DNA of 64,000 bases from Stropharia rugosoannulata (GCA_028532985.1 JANCIK010000011.1:1798001-1862000), one strand, 5' to 3'; shown: positions 11,852 to 25,145, numbered from the stretch's first letter. The notes: generated by a model not told the origin, from the sequence alone. A program made the numbers and translations.

Positions 11852-13282
11852 CTACTCATTGAGCATGTCAAGAAGAACGCTCTCTGCGTGATGCCGCTCT
11901 ACGGCGTCTATGAACTGCTGAATACCGTCCCCTTCCATCACAGATGTGAGGTTCTTCATCGTCAGCCCTATCCTGTGATCTGTCACCCGGTCCTGTAGAA
12001 CCAATTATTAACCCTGATATCTTAGTAGTAAGATGGAATGTCGCTCACCTGAGCATAGTTATATGTACGGATCTTTTCACTGCGGTCCGCGCCCTTGACT
12101 AGGGACCGGCGCGACGCGCGACGCTCTTCCATCTCCTGGGTGAGCTTGCGGTCCATGAGACGCGAAGTGAGCACCTGGAAGGCGCGACGCCGGTTTTGGT
12201 GCTGACTCCGTTCGTCCTGCATTGATACGGTGATGCCGGTGGGGACGTGCGTCAGGCGCACGGCGGATTCGGTTCTGTTAACGTGCTGGCCACCCGCACC
12301 GCGAGCGCGCATAACCTCGATTTTTACGTCGGACATCAAGAAAAGGCTGGCATCCGGCGTGTCAGTTTCTTCTGCCAGGGGCAGAACCTGCGTGGTGTCA
12401 GTGGAAAAAAGAAGGCAGGTGTGGGGTGCAGCGGCGTACGACGATGGCTATGGTGCTGGTGTGCGTCCGCCCGCTCGTCTCGGTCGCAGGTACGCGCTGG
12501 ACGCGGTGAACGCCGCTCTCCCAGCGCAGGGCATCGTATGCGCCCTTCCCCTTGAACTCGACGATGGCATCTTTGATCCCGCCGCCCTCCACGTCGTTCT
12601 GGACTACGACCGAGGCCTGCCACCGCACGTTGTTCGCGAGACGGAGATACATGCGTAGCATGTCTGCGAGGAAAAGACTGGCTTCTGAGCCACCAACACC
12701 AGACTTGAGCTCCATGAGCGCAGACAGTGAGGCTGTCGTCGACGGGGGGACAAGTAGGGCAGGGAAGGTCGTCGTGGCGATGTTGTTGAGGCTTTCAGTG
12801 AGAGATGTGATTTCATCGGATGCAAGGGAGCGCATAGAGGGGTCTGGGTCAGTCAGTAGGGTGCTTGTCTCTTTTAATTGCTACAGAAACAACACAGAAA
12901 TGAATCTTAGAAGTTGTGAGTACGTCGCCTTGTTTTGCATTCACCTCGTTTGCCTCTTTCCAGCGTGACCATGCCTCCGCGAGATCCTCCGTTTCTTTTA
13001 TTCGACGCAGCCGAGCAATATCTTCTGGAGAGGACATTTCCTCCGACAGCTGAAATGCTTATAAGTGAATGTTCTGGACGTCGGAACGGAGAACAAACTG
13101 ACCTCGGAGGTCAATTTTTCGCGCTCTGCAACGCGGTTTTGGACAATGCGCAGCACGCGCGCATGTTCCGCATTGAGCTGATTGACTATCTCGTGTGCGC
13201 TCTTGGGGGCGCTGGCGGCCACGGCGGCGGCAGAAGCATAGCAGCGGGTCCGTGCGCTGAGGAGGGAGCGGGCAAGGAACAT
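11852..13282 (-). CDS. MRF1: Mitochondrial peptide chain release factor 1
   Basis: Class-1 release factor that reads UAA/UAG stop codons on mitochondrial ribosomes and triggers peptide release. Exons 13282-13103, 13049-12945, 12880-12440, 12387-12049 and 11992-11852 give 401 aa. The N-terminus [17 protein letters not shown] is basic and hydroxyl-rich like a mitochondrial presequence. A PCRF domain with [13 protein letters not shown] and [12 protein letters not shown] follows. The catalytic GGQ lies at about 274-276 within [18 protein letters not shown], with [11 protein letters not shown] and the C-terminal [10 protein letters not shown] block after it. Length, order and motif spacing match bacterial-type RF1. 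The start is the ATG opening the presequence. Divergent from the channel gene across a 119-bp spacer. Confidence 0.95.
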
Positions 13283-13401
13283 GGCGCGTGTTTGTTTGGC
13301 ACAATCCGATGTGCCAAACATCGCGCGTGCCATTGGTAGCGCATGACATCCTCGCCGTCGTCGACCCCAAGTCGACCCCAACGTGCTCGACAGCGGCCAG
13401 T
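13283..13401. promoter_or_regulatory. Compact bidirectional promoter with an 11-bp inverted repeat
   Basis: Only 119 bp separate the start codons of MRF1 (-) and the CSC1-like channel (+). Within it, TGTTTGGCACA (13293-13303) and its exact complement TGTGCCAAACA (13310-13320) are separated by 6 bp. This is a good candidate site for a dimeric factor. That one site controls both genes is inference. Confidence 0.65.
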
Positions 13402-16400
13402 ATGGCCCACAACGCCCTCACCACCTTCTCCGCCGTTGTCCTCGGCGAAGAGCCAGACGGGAATCCACTGCCCCCGGGCACGCCCCCTACCAGTGAGTGT
13501 GGCCCTCTTGTGGTGCACAGCGCTAATTCCGCGCAGTCAAGTTCGAGGGCCCCTGGTTCACGACGCAGCTGGCGATCTCCTTCACCATCGGCGTCACCTC
13601 TTTTCTCATCTTCTCCTATGGACGCAGACGGTGGCCCCTGCTCTTTGCCCCGCGTACGAAGCTAAAAGGTGAGTCCCTCGTCTTGTTCGTGTGGCTCTTG
13701 AATGACCGCCACGCAGGCTTCTCCCCGCACGAGGCGCATGCTCACCAGGCGCTCTTTGGCTGGATAATGCCCACCATTCGCACCTCAGAGTTTACTGTCC
13801 TCCAGATTGTCGGTCTTGACGCTGCAGTGGTGAGTCCTCGTTAGCCCCATGCGGCATGTCCCTGACCGTATGTTAGCTCCTCAACTTCTTTAAAATGTCA
13901 TTCTACCTCTTCTCCGTTTGCTCGATGTTTGCTATCGGTATTCTCATGCCTATTAATTGGAGTGTATGAACACGCCTATTTATATTTTTTCTCAATTAAC
14001 TGACGACATAAAAAGCATAATAAAGATTTGGACGATGACGACGACGACTGGCCGGGCGAAGAGTCGGACGGCTGGCCGTACTTGCTAAATCGCACTCTCC
14101 GCCGTCGCTTAGATGAACCCACAATACCTCCGCCACCCACCAATCACACTATACCCCCAGACTGGCTCGACCTCATTTCCGACGCAAATTCGTACCTTTC
14201 TGTCCACTTGATGTTTACTTACTTGTTCACTATTCTTGCCCTCTACTTCATCTACAAGAACTACCGCCGCTTTATCAGATCGCGCCAACTTTTCTCGCTT
14301 GAACTCGTGCACTCGATACCGGCACGCACGGTCCTGGTCACCAACCTCCCCGGTCATCTGCAGGGCGAACGCACACTGGCGGAGTACTTCGAAAACATGG
14401 GCATGGCCGTGGAGAGTGTCACGGTCTGTCGTGAGGTCGGCGCACTCAAGGCCCTTCTGGACAGACGCACGCGCGCGCTGCTCGCACTGGAGCGGGCATG
14501 GGTGAGCTATGTAGGGAATCCAAGTACGGTCGAGGAATATGATCCGGAGGGCCACATGCCCCTCATCGATGTCGATGTCGAGTCGGGAGCGCGCCAGGGC
14601 CAGCTCGCAAAGCTCGTCATTCCCCACCGTCAACGCCCAACCATTCGGCCTGGATGGTTTAGCGCGAAGGTTGATGCGCTTGAATATTTAGAGGAGCAGT
14701 TCAAGAAAGCGGACGAACTCGTCAAGAGGAAACGCCGGACTGGAAAGTTCAGGAGCACGGGCGCAGCGTTCGTCACTTTTGAGAAGATGTCCAGTGCAGT
14801 GAGTTTTTTGTACTGTTGTTAAGAGTTCACCGCATTTACTCTCCTTCAGCAAGTTGCATTGCAGGTAGCGCATGCTGCGAGCCCGGGGCAGATAATAACG
14901 TACCCAGCTCCCGAGCCGCGCGATATCGTCTGGTCGAACATGACCCCGTCGACGAATACAATCCGCTTCAGGGACTTTCTGGTAGTCGGCATGATGGCGT
15001 TGTTGCTCTTCTTCTGGTTCTTCCCTATTACCGCCCTTGCAAGTTTGCTAAGCTATAACGAAATCAAGAAGACTATGCCGTGGCTGGGCCAGCTCATCGA
15101 CCGCAATGATCAGGTGGGTATAGGACATTGCTGCATAGAATGTCTCTTTGATCATGGTGTCGAGTAGATTAGAGCTCTGGTTCAAAACTCGCTGCCATCC
15201 GTTGTTATGATTATGCTTAACGCTGTCCTGCCGTTTATGCTAGAAGGTATTTTTTCTACACATATATGCGGAGTGTTTAATCTAAAAAGTCCAGGATTGA
15301 CCTATGTGCAGGGATATCGTGCTCGGAGTTGGGTGGAATACAGCTTGCTGAAAAAGTACGTGTAATGACTGGCATTTTTTTTTACTTTACTGATTCAACT
15401 TTAACGTGTAGATATTTCCTTTTCTTGCTGATCAACGTCGTCTTTATCTTTCTCCTTGCAACGACATACTGGCAACTCGTCCGTGATCTTGCCAACTCTC
15501 CGGCAAAGGTCCCTGAGAAGCTGGCGCAAGCATTGCAAGCAGGAAGGGCTCGGCATTTCTTTTTGAGTTATGCCATATTGCAAGGTACATCGTCTTTGTG
15601 TTCGTCATGGCGAACCATCATTCAACGCATTCACGGCAGGTCTGGGTATCATGCCACTTCAACTCCTCAATTTGGGTGTTATCATACCACGATTCTTCTA
15701 CATCTTGTGTAATACCCGGACTCCACGAGGTGAGCTCATCCCCTTAGCTTAATTGCAGTCGATTTATCGGCTCGACTAGACTTTGCGGAACTTAACGCAC
15801 CCCCAATGATCAACTACGGCGTGGTCTATCCCCAGGCCATTCTGATGTTTGTGATCACTATGCTTTACAGCGTTGTCCAGCCCCTCATAGTCATATTTGG
15901 CGCAATCTACTTTGGAGTTGCTTACGTCGTGTACAAGTACAAGCTCCTCTTCGGTGAGTATTGATTCAGTAAAATGGGAAGGTGAATTAACGGGCGATTA
16001 ACTATTCAGTGTTCTATAAACCATACGAGTCGCAGGGCCAGGCGTGGCCCATCACATTCATCAGACTTATCTGGGGCGTGGTCATTTTCCTGCTATTTAT
16101 GATCGGCATCTTCACACTGCGCAAGAGCTACATCCTCTCGTCCTTGCTGGTCCCCCTCCTTGCGGGAACGATTGCGTGGTCGTGGTATGTCGACCGCAGC
16201 CTGCGCCCACTGAGCAAGTACGTCGCCCTCAGCTCGGTGTTTGAGGTACAGCGTGGAGAGGAGACGGCAGAGGTGCTCAGGCTGCGCGCGGGACACCCTG
16301 TAACGTGGTCCCAGAGCAACCTGAACCGCAGGAGGTATGCGCAGAATGATGATACGTTGTATGTTGCTCCGGAAGACGAGCGGACGGACTATGTGAGTGG

Positions 16401-17197
16401 TCCTTATATACACTTTCAAGGTGATGCTTACGTTTTGTTTAGTCGCAACCTCCCATGGCGAATTGGTACAGTGGGGTGCTGAAGTGAGTCCTCATCTGAC
16501 AGATACGTGGATGATGACTGACATTGTAATTACCATTTTTAGTACGGGGAAGAGGCGATACGGACACCCAGCACTGAATGGTGTGCTCCCTGAACCGTGG
16601 CTCCCGTTGAAGAAGGGGCAGACACTTGTGAATAACGGGAGCGGGAACCATAGGCCGCACAGAGAACCGGGCGACGAAGCGGTTGTGCTGACGCTGCGCA
16701 AGCGGTACAGTGTCGCCCGCGGGCGCGGGGGACGCACGCCGTCAGAGGACGGCCGACCGACGACGCTCGCTGGCCTCGACGGTGGATTGGCCGTCCCCCC
16801 CACGGATCCGAGCGTGGTGATCGACCCATGGCAGGACGCCGGTGGGAGTGGTAGCGGGGTAGGCGCTAGACGGCAGCCGCAGGAGCGCAGCGAACGCGTG
16901 CTAAGCCACAGACTGAGCTATGATCACGCGTCGGGCGTGATCATGCTCCCGGACGATGAGTGGCCTGAGGCGGATAGTAGTGAGGAGGACTATGGCACGA
17001 CAGAGAATGGCCTCGACCAGAGCGTGACTGAGTCGATGCTTGGGGAGGCTGAGGGCGCGGCGCGTGGGGAGGTGGCTGGTGGTGCTGGCATGGGCGCGGG
17101 CGGCGGGGTGGGTGCGCGGCTGTCGCGGTATGGGACGTATTTTCACCATCCAGAGCGGAGGAAACAGACGGTACCTGGCGCGTTCCCCGGGCGGTAG
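13402..17197 (+). CDS. CSC1/OSCA-type (DUF221) mechanosensitive cation channel
   Basis: Member of the calcium-permeable stress-gated channel family (CSC1, RSN1, PHM7 in yeast; OSCA in plants). Fourteen exons (13402-13492, 13537-13668, 13717-13829, 13877-13963, 14016-14798, 14850-15113, 15168-15246, 15295-15355, 15412-15584, 15640-15729, 15759-15953, 16010-16392, 16443-16483, 16543-17197) give 1048 aa. The order is an N-terminal helix (FTTQLAISFTIGV), two more helices before an acidic DDDDDDW loop, the cytosolic domain with ARTVLVTNLPGHL, then the pore module. That module includes FLVVGMMALLLFFWF, RARSWVEYSLLKKYFLFLL and YPQAILMFVITMLYSVVQPL. The C-terminal 250 residues are Gly/Arg/Ser-rich and look disordered. 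The start gives MAHNALTTFSAVV; the frame is open further upstream, so a longer N-terminus is possible. Yeast subfamily not resolved. Confidence 0.93.
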
Positions 17198-17512
17198 GAT
17201 TTCTTGCGGGCGTAGTTGTTTTTTCTTGTCGTTTTCGATTTTTACTTAGCATACCCGTTTGACTATGGTATACTATACATGGAGTGTATTTTTCTATATT
17301 TCAATAATTTGGAGGATGTGTACATACAATCATTAAAGTCTTTTCATGGCGCAACTTACTGCTACTTACAGTTTACAAGCTTGAAAAAGCTTGAAAAAAG
17401 CATACGTACTGTACAGTATACGTGCATACAAGCAATTGATAATCAGCATACAGATACTGTCCATGTTGAATAGGTTGAACTGCCTTGTCAAGTTTTGTCA
17501 ACGATCTAGTGT
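17198..17512. other. Convergent spacer
   Basis: 3' flanks of the channel gene and the orphan 499-aa gene; AT-rich, no coding signal. Confidence 0.5.
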
Positions 17513-19427
17513 TTATCTCTTGCTTTCTGCTCCCAGAGTTCCGGCTTGCATCTCCATATTCACTTCCTGGCGTAGTCTGGTATCCCCGTGTGCTTGTCTC
17601 TCCTTATGTGCAGCATTCTGGCACTCCAGGGATCTCAAAGAGTCGTCAGAATAGCGTTTTTGTGCCAAATTAAAGAACTCACCTTACGTCTTTGTACATT
17701 TTTGACATAATCGTGCGGTATTTCTTAAGATCTGTCTTTTTTACATTCCTTAGAATTTTTAAGTGGTGTTCATAAACCAGGTAGAGTTTCCGTTTCCGTT
17801 CTTGTATAGCCACGGCTCTACTCTTCGATCCACCTATACCGAGTGCTGCATTAGAAAGCGCTGCATATATCTGGATAGTATGAACGGTATGAATAAGTGT
17901 GGGTTAAGTTGAATTAATGGCAAAACAAAAATCGTACCCCTGTTGCAGCTAAGGCAATTAGAGAAGCAGGAAAATCCCGGCTTTCTTGTGTAGAAGAGAA
18001 ATCATTGACCGTTTTAGAGATATACCCATGATCTTCCAAATCCAAAATAAAGGCAGAGTGGATAACAACGGCTATACAAGGGTTGAGATATATGTTTTCC
18101 GAATTATTGATAGTCCAAATTGGCTATAAGACACATAGGTCAATCCATAGCTAAATAGACGGGTCATTTACCTCATCAAACTCATGAGAACTCCAAGATC
18201 CGGGATAAATGTATGCGTGGTTAAGCGTTAGAGCAGAAGCTCGCTTGACGCGTTGTTCGCCATGAGGGCCAAGTTGGAATATGGCGAGATGATCATACGC
18301 TTTTTCCTCGACGACTGTCCGCATTTTAGGTATATCGCGCATGACAGCCTTTTGAAGAAAAAAAAGTAGTCATGTATCGAAACAAAAAATAACTGAGTGC
18401 ATTAATCACATGAACTCACCAGCTCGGCAAGTCTTCGAAGACCCCGATTGCATTCTATAACCCTTGTCAAAATCTTCTCATAAGTCTTGTTATTTCCGTT
18501 CTTTTGCTCCAACTCTCTGAAACTTTGCATAAATACTGTACAGAGCCTGAAGGCCGAGCGATTTAAGTCTGGCCATGCATGGTACGTGGCAATAATCCGA
18601 AAAGCGGCGTACTCAACAACAAATCCAATATGAAGTCTCTTGTTATGAAAAAACATATTGGTGTCGTCATCAGTTTCCGAAGAGCTTTTGTCGCTGCATC
18701 GGTTCTCTGTTGTTGAATGAAGTTAGAGGGAAGTTGTGATTCATTGGAAGATCTGGCCGGCTCACCTGCGTCTGACTGCTTTTCTGAGTTCAATTCTGAG
18801 TCCGACTCGTTGGCAACGCCTCTTGCCCATTTGTTGATGAGTTCCTCGTCTTTGTTACTGTACATCTTTTGTGGGCGAGTTGGAGACCCGGACTCAGCAG
18901 TTGTTGAAGATGCATCAGATGAACCGGACGTGGATTCCTGTGAAAAGCTATCATGACTGCTGGGAATCTTTATCAGTGGAAGTGACTACATACATAGTAG
19001 TGCTCCCTCATTACTTTATTGATTTTTCGCACTTCGGCTTTCTTCTTGCGCACAGCACTTTTTTGTGTCCACTTTCGTATGAATTTATACATTGGAGTCG
19101 ATTTGTAGGACTCGATACTGTCATCGTACTCAGACTCTTTTTTCTCCATCCTGTAAAGTCAGTCAGCCTTTAAACGCCAAATGCATATTAGCAATGATCA
19201 AGTCGAAGGACTCACAGATCACGAATCTCCAGGAAGTGGTTCCAATCGGCTTTGGATACTTCTTCCCTCTTGTATGCCTCTTCAAACTCTGATATATGAC
19301 GCTTCATCTCTGCTAGCTGCTGGGCATGTACAGTCTCATGTCTAGCCGTAAATCCGGCACCGATTTGGTATCCGGCCGCGGCGAGAGCAAAGCCTCCTCC
19401 TATGACGGCCGCTGAGTATTCAGCCAT
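17513..19427 (-). CDS. Orphan 499-aa protein, N-terminal hydrophobic segment
   Basis: I do not recognise the family. Eight exons (19427-19216, 19150-18994, 18937-18766, 18706-18420, 18348-18172, 18123-17938, 17870-17683, 17633-17513) join in one frame to a single stop. The N-terminus MAEYSAAVIGGGFALAAAGY is Gly/Ala-rich and hydrophobic, suggesting a membrane anchor. A charged coiled-coil-like stretch (EMKRHISEFEEAYKREEV) and a Lys/Arg-rich region follow. Then come an acidic Ser-rich linker, a compact middle region (FFHNKRLHIGFVVEYAAFR onward) and a mixed basic C-terminus. The final intron uses a weaker GAG acceptor; without it the protein ends about 39 residues earlier. Convergent with the channel gene. 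The intact multi-exon frame argues for a real gene. Confidence 0.6.
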
Positions 19428-20208
19428 AAAGAGCTGCAGAGAGAAGGGTGGGATTTTATAAGTTGTCTGCTGCTTGCAGAGCATTTAGCTTATCACACGG
19501 TTACGTAGTGGTGGCTATGATTTGAATTCGACATGAAATTACAAGAAGGCCAGCCACCATTCTTTCAAGGGCACGGATTGGGGATGTTCGCGACGTCAAT
19601 ATGTCAATCGGTGGAAAAGAAACCCGCTTAATACTGTAGTGAGATTCTGTGCACAGTGCAGACGTGTTTATTCTTATCTGAGTCCTTTCGATATCCTTTT
19701 GCAGGTCCTTCAACTTGTCTTCAACGAACAAACGCCTCGCCACTTGCACAACGGTTAGACAAGCCCCCGCTCAGACTTCCGTTCCTGGCGCCCGGCTTGC
19801 CTGTCGAGGACGACGAGGATGACGGTTTCTGGATGCATGCTATTAGTGGTATGCTATTAAAATACTTTGTTAGTATAAGGGTTTGACAGGTCTATTGTTG
19901 CCTGTGCAGTGCGAAGCTGGTACGCATGGTTACTTGACCGCCCTGTTTACCCCTGAAACGACTTGGTGTAAATGTTCCCAACTTCTCGCATCATGACTTG
20001 GTGGCTGATGAATTCAAGATGAATTTAGGTTGGAGGTAAGTTGCAAGCCAGTTGGAAGTGATGGAAATATATGAATGATATCACATGACCAGTCATGTTT
20101 GTAAACGCAGGAGATTATTGCGTTCTGTTGTATCCTTCTAACCACAACTACGTCCATCCAAAACCCAGTCCCTCCTTTATTTTATTTTAATCTCTCTTAC
20201 ATGTTCAT
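19428..20208. other. Divergent spacer upstream of orphan gene and kinase
   Basis: Holds the promoters of both neighbours. Minus-strand frames near 19.5-19.85 kb (one reads MQVARRLFVEDKLKDLQ) could be a 5' exon or remnant, but I could not connect them to anything. A T-rich tract precedes the kinase start. Confidence 0.4.
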
Positions 20209-23200
20209 ATGCCTACGCACAAGCAGACCCCGTCTCTAAGCCAGTCCCAGAACCACAAAGCACAACTCGCCAACGCCTACAATGAGCTGGGCAAGGAACT
20301 CTCGTCCCCCAAGCTGCGGGTCGTAGGCAACTACACTCTCGGACGGGTCATAGGAGAAGGTATATACAGAAAATCGCTCCCAGGCGCCTACTAATTGCCC
20401 ACTAGGTTCTTATGGAAAGGTCAGGATAGGTACCCACCGTCTGACCTCCACCCGGGTCGCAATCAAGCAAATACCCAAGGCCATGTCTGCATCTCTAACC
20501 CGTGAAATCCACCACCACCGCCAGCTGCACCACCCGCATATCACCCAGATGTACGAGGTCATCGCGACCGAATCGCACATCTGGATTGTCACCGAACTCT
20601 GCTGCGGAGGCGAGCTCTTTGACTACCTCGTCGAGAAGGGCCGCCTCTCCGAGGACGAGACAAAGGTCGTCTTTGGCCAGCTCTGCCTTGCCGTTGACTA
20701 TCTCCACTCTAACAACATCGTGCATCGCGATCTCAAGCTCGAGAATGTGCTCCTTGACGAGCATTGCCGCGTCAAACTAGGGGATTTTGGATTTACGCGA
20801 GAATTCGACCGTGGAATATTAATGGACACTTTCTGTGGGACCACTGGATATGCATCGCCCGAAATGCTGCTGTCGAAGAAGTACCAAGGCCCAGGTGCGC
20901 AGCCTTCATTCCCCGTTGTATCGTTGCTTAACTAGTTGCAGAGGTTGATGTATGGTCTCTGGGTATTATTTTATACTGTCTCTTGACAGGGACCCTACCG
21001 TTTGACGACGACGATGAAGGTGTAATGCGTTCTAAAATTATTAAAGGCGAGTTCGAGGATCCTGTCTGGTTATCTCTAGGTGCGTAGTTACGCATCTCCC
21101 TTCTGTGCTATCCTGATCTTTCCCCAGAATCTCGCGATCTCATAAAGAACATCCTGGTGAAAGATACCACAGCCCGTTTTACTATCCCCCAGATACTTGC
21201 ACACCCATGGTTTACAACTCAGACACCCACATATGAATCCGAATCACCTACATCCGCTATCCCCCCTTTTCCCTCCGCAGATCGCCCTACCACCCCCGAA
21301 GACGAATCACGACGCAGTTCACAGGGTCATGACTCGGGTCATGGCTCGTCTCAAGCTTCAACTGAAGACTCTACCTCTCCTTTGATAAAGCAGCCAGAAC
21401 TTGTATCATCTACCCCCACTACACCTGACGAATCTATGAATGATCCTTTCGATAGCACTGAGAACAGTCTAACAAATCACAACAACGAACCTTCTATACA
21501 CCGCCTTCACAGCGATTCAACGATCCGCAAATTAGCCGCATCCGATCTAGAGTCCGTCTCATTCCGATTAACAAAGCCTGCCGATAGGCAGCCGGCCACA
21601 GTCGTAGAGGAAGAGCGAGAGGAGCCTTTCAGACGACATACGCCATCCCCACTCATCTTCAATAGCAAAGCGCCACCCCCATCACACCCCTTGCGCACGC
21701 CTGCGCGCACGAAACGTCGCTCGGTTTCTTCGATCATGTCCGAGTCTGGCTCACCAACTGCAGAAAAGACGCCTACGCCACTGCCAATTACGGCTCCCCG
21801 AGATTTAGACTTCCAGACTTTACTATCTGCACGCACGCCGGTCATTTTTACTACCCCGCCCGAGCGTCAGCTTCTCAATACCCTAGCTTCGCTTGGCTTT
21901 GACACGGCACAGATCGTGCATTCCGTTTTGTCCAATGCCTGTGATGCGTCTGGCGCTCTGTGGTGGCTGCTCCGGAAAAAGGAGGAAAAGGCGTTCCAGG
22001 AAGAGGACCTGGATTCAGCTGCTCCTGTCGTTGCTTCAGCGAGCGAAGTAGACGAACTTGATCGTGCTTCCGGACCACCCGATTCGACTCCTGTGCCCAT
22101 AAGGCAGAAGACGCCCAAGAAGAAGCGCAACAAGGTTTCGGCCGGCGTGCAAACCGACCAGTCCAGCAACCAAGTTGTCGACACTATGCCACATCCTAAG
22201 TTTGCGCTGGTGCCACCGACACCGACCTTTCCTGCACGTCCGTCTACGCCCCCACGCACGACTTCCCCTTCCCCCGGCCCCCGGTACCCGCTCCTTTCTC
22301 CCTCGTCATCGACCATCACAGGTGAAATGTCCGCGCGATCGCATCCGTCGACCCCGAGCGGCAGTGTAAAGGAAAATGGATCAAAGAGTCGCAAGGGACG
22401 CGCGGGTAGCGTGAGCATCATGCAGCGCGCTACGACGGCGCTGGAAGCGGCCGGGCTCGTGCGCAAGAAGTCGTCTGAGGCTGTGCGAGAGGAGAAGGAG
22501 CGGGACAGGGAGCGGTCGCGGGACACGGAACGCGAGAAGAAGAGCTTGAATGGGGACGAACCGCGCTCATCACATGGTTCAGGCACGTCTTCGAAACTGA
22601 CCAAGTCGCCGCCTTTGAAAGCTACCAACGACTACGCCGCACCGGCGACACCACCGCGACATGAAGGGTCTGTGGCTCCCGCCCAAGTGGGCTCGCCGTG
22701 GGTCCTTGCAGAGGGCCGCGAGACTGTTTCTCAGCCGGGCACGCTTGCTCACGTGCCTCCTGGAAGCGAGATGCTCCATTCTCACAGCACGCCCAACTTC
22801 TCGCATGTGGACCCGTCGGGCTCGAGCCAGGCAAAGCCCGTGAACGCCGTGGGGCGCAACCGCGCGAACCTTCTCACTGCCTTCAGGCTCTGGTTCAATG
22901 AGGACAGGAAGGGCAAGCGGAAGGAGGCGGCGGACGTGCATGCGCGCGTTCCTCCCCCTGTGGCGCGCCGCGGGAGCACCTCGGCGGGCAAGTTCACCCC
23001 ACGTGGTGCGGCTCGCACGCAGCGCCCCTCGATGTCCTCCCGCCGCTCGAGCTCAGTGAACTCGCGCCGTTCCTCGGGGACCTCCGTACAGATGCTTGTG
23101 CTCGATTCGCCGTCCCTGCCCCCACGCCGCTCGTTCGGCAGCCATACTCCGAACTCGGAGCGGGGGGAGCACTCGTCCCGCCCGTCGTCGATCCGCAGCG

Positions 23201-23868
23201 TCTCGATGCAGCAGACGCAGACGCGCCACCGGAAGTCCCCGTCGCAGAGCTCGTCGGGCTCTGCGGTGCACCTCCGCACGGCGTCCCCGGCGATGCAGAA
23301 ATACCACCGCCGCGGGGGATCGGGGTCGTCCACGCGCGTTGTGCGCCAGGTGGGCCACCCGCGCACCACGGGCACACATGTGAGGACGAACTCGGCAGCG
23401 AGTTCAGTGCACTCGCAGCCGAGCTCCCGCCCAACATCGTGGTACGAACCGAGCGAGAGCGAAGGTGCGCCGCTGCGCACAGCGTCGCCTTTCAAGGCGC
23501 GCACAGGCACGGGCGGGGCAAAGACCTTCGCGCAGAAGAGGCAGGGCCCGTTCAAGAGCCCGGGCGTGAGCAGCAGCGGGAGCTCTGGCATGGTAGGCCG
23601 CTCGAGCTGGAAGAAGTCGTGGGGTATCGAGCCGCCCGGGTGGTCCGCGCGCACGGCGCACCTTCCCATTGAGGTCCTCGCCATCTCGCCTGCGCTCGAA
23701 CCGACTTCGATCCGCGATGTGTTCTCGGGAAAGGCGGCGCTTGTCGCAGCGGGAGACGAGAGCGATTGGGTGGATGAGGACGACGATGAGCCGTCGTTTG
23801 CGGGTGGGCTGGGCCAGTTGGGCATGTCGATGCATGGCGGCGTTAAGTCCAAGCCAGGCGTATCCTCT

Positions 23869-23899
<31 letters not shown>

Positions 23900-24219
23900 T
23901 AGCAGCAGCAGTGTCGGCGTTCCAGATGCAAGTGGAAACGAAGCCTATCACGCTGTCTCCTGCGCCGCGTGGCCACAGGACGAGCGCATCGTCGTCCGCA
24001 TCACCGCCATCGTCGACAGGCAAGCGGGGCGCCCGGAGCGGCAGTATGAGTGGAAGCTCTTCGAGCAGTGGGGCAAGAGGCAAGGCGGGGAACCATTCCC
24101 CCGCCGAGGATACGGGATATGATTCGTCCGAGAGACCTGGCAGGAGGCAGGCCGCAGCGCGCCCTACGCATGCGTTTAAGCATGCTATACAGGAAGAAGA
24201 CGAGGATGAAGAGGAGTAA
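20209..24219 (+). CDS. CAMK-like (Kin4/MARK-related) serine/threonine kinase, 1289 aa
   Basis: Four exons (20209-20359, 20406-20894, 20942-21079, 21128-24219). The kinase domain fills about residues 41-285. It has glycine loop GEGSYGKV (about 49-56), VAIKQ with Lys71, HRDLKLEN (about 157-164), DFGFTRE (about 177-183), activation segment FCGTTGYASPEM, then DVWSLGIILYCLLTGTLPFD and an HPWF end motif. A helical segment near 508-545 (LLNTLASLGFDTAQIV) resembles the UBA-type domain found after AMPK-related kinase domains. The remaining roughly 740 residues are Ser/Pro/Arg-rich and disordered-looking, with a Ser/Ala run near the end and an acidic tail. The layout fits fungal Kin4-like kinases involved in spindle-position or polarity control. 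Subfamily and role are inference. Confidence 0.9.
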
Positions 24220-25145
24220 TGTGATCTAATGTGAGCTAGACGACGCATGAAACACATTTTGTGTTTCGTTTTCTCTTTTCTTTATTATTTTTATCTTTAC
24301 ACTATGTATTACAGATTCTGTGCTCCACCTAGCTAGTCTTTTCTTTCGTGTTCTCAGACCGTCGATTTACATACCTACATCCTACGCATAGTTGTCGGGT
24401 CCATGGACGAGGCTATTAGCGCTGCGCCTGACACCAATTTTTTATTCACTTCGTTTATTCGTACCTCGTTTTGTTTTTGCTTACAGCGAACAATATCGTC
24501 GTTTCTGCCTTATCTTCTACTACTTTGTTTTGTATACATGTCTGGTATATTACTACATACTGTGCCATGTACTTTATATCACGTTGATTTTTATCTATAC
24601 CCAAGAAGTGGAAGGAATTGAAAATCAGATTAATTTATGTCAGATGATTGGCGTGAAGGGAAGGATTGTCCCCAAAACACTTATTGGGATTGACTATCAA
24701 AGAAAGATCAATATGTTACTTAATTGGATACTAATACTTGTGTCTGAATGTCCCGTGAGGTTGTACTTGGCTTCAGAGTCTGTGAATTGTGGCTTTGCGA
24801 GACGGTGCTGGGACAGGCGGTTTGCACTGCTGGCGCCCATCGATTTATGTTGGGTAAAAATGGGATAAAGTGTATTTTATCTTTCTCAGAGATACAGATT
24901 TCAGCTAGATTAACATAAGAAATTGCCCTGGGCTTGCCTGAAACAGGAAGCCTGATACCTTTTTCTCTAGTAAATGACTGGTAAAAGAGATTTCTTTAAA
25001 CATATTATACAACTTTTTACATGTTTCCAAACAAGGAACTGGCTACTGCCAGCAGTGTTGGCTGCATAACGGCGGCGGGTGTGTGTGGGAGAAAACATAA
25101 TAAAAGGAAACACTTATGTAATGTCACATGTACAACTGGATTTTG
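24220..25145. other. Kinase 3' flank, T-rich, no gene
   Basis: Overlapping 158- and 72-codon frames at 24.4-24.87 kb are hydrophobic products of T-rich DNA without splice partners. I take them as non-coding. Confidence 0.5.

Noticed and set aside
22782..24257. Long minus-strand frame of 491 codons opposite the kinase tail
   Set aside because: A shadow of the GC-rich, Ser/Arg-rich kinase C-terminus, whose frame is fixed by the kinase domain upstream.
24392..24868. 158-codon frame after the kinase gene
   Set aside because: T-rich DNA giving a Tyr/Leu/Phe-rich product with no family resemblance and no splice partners.
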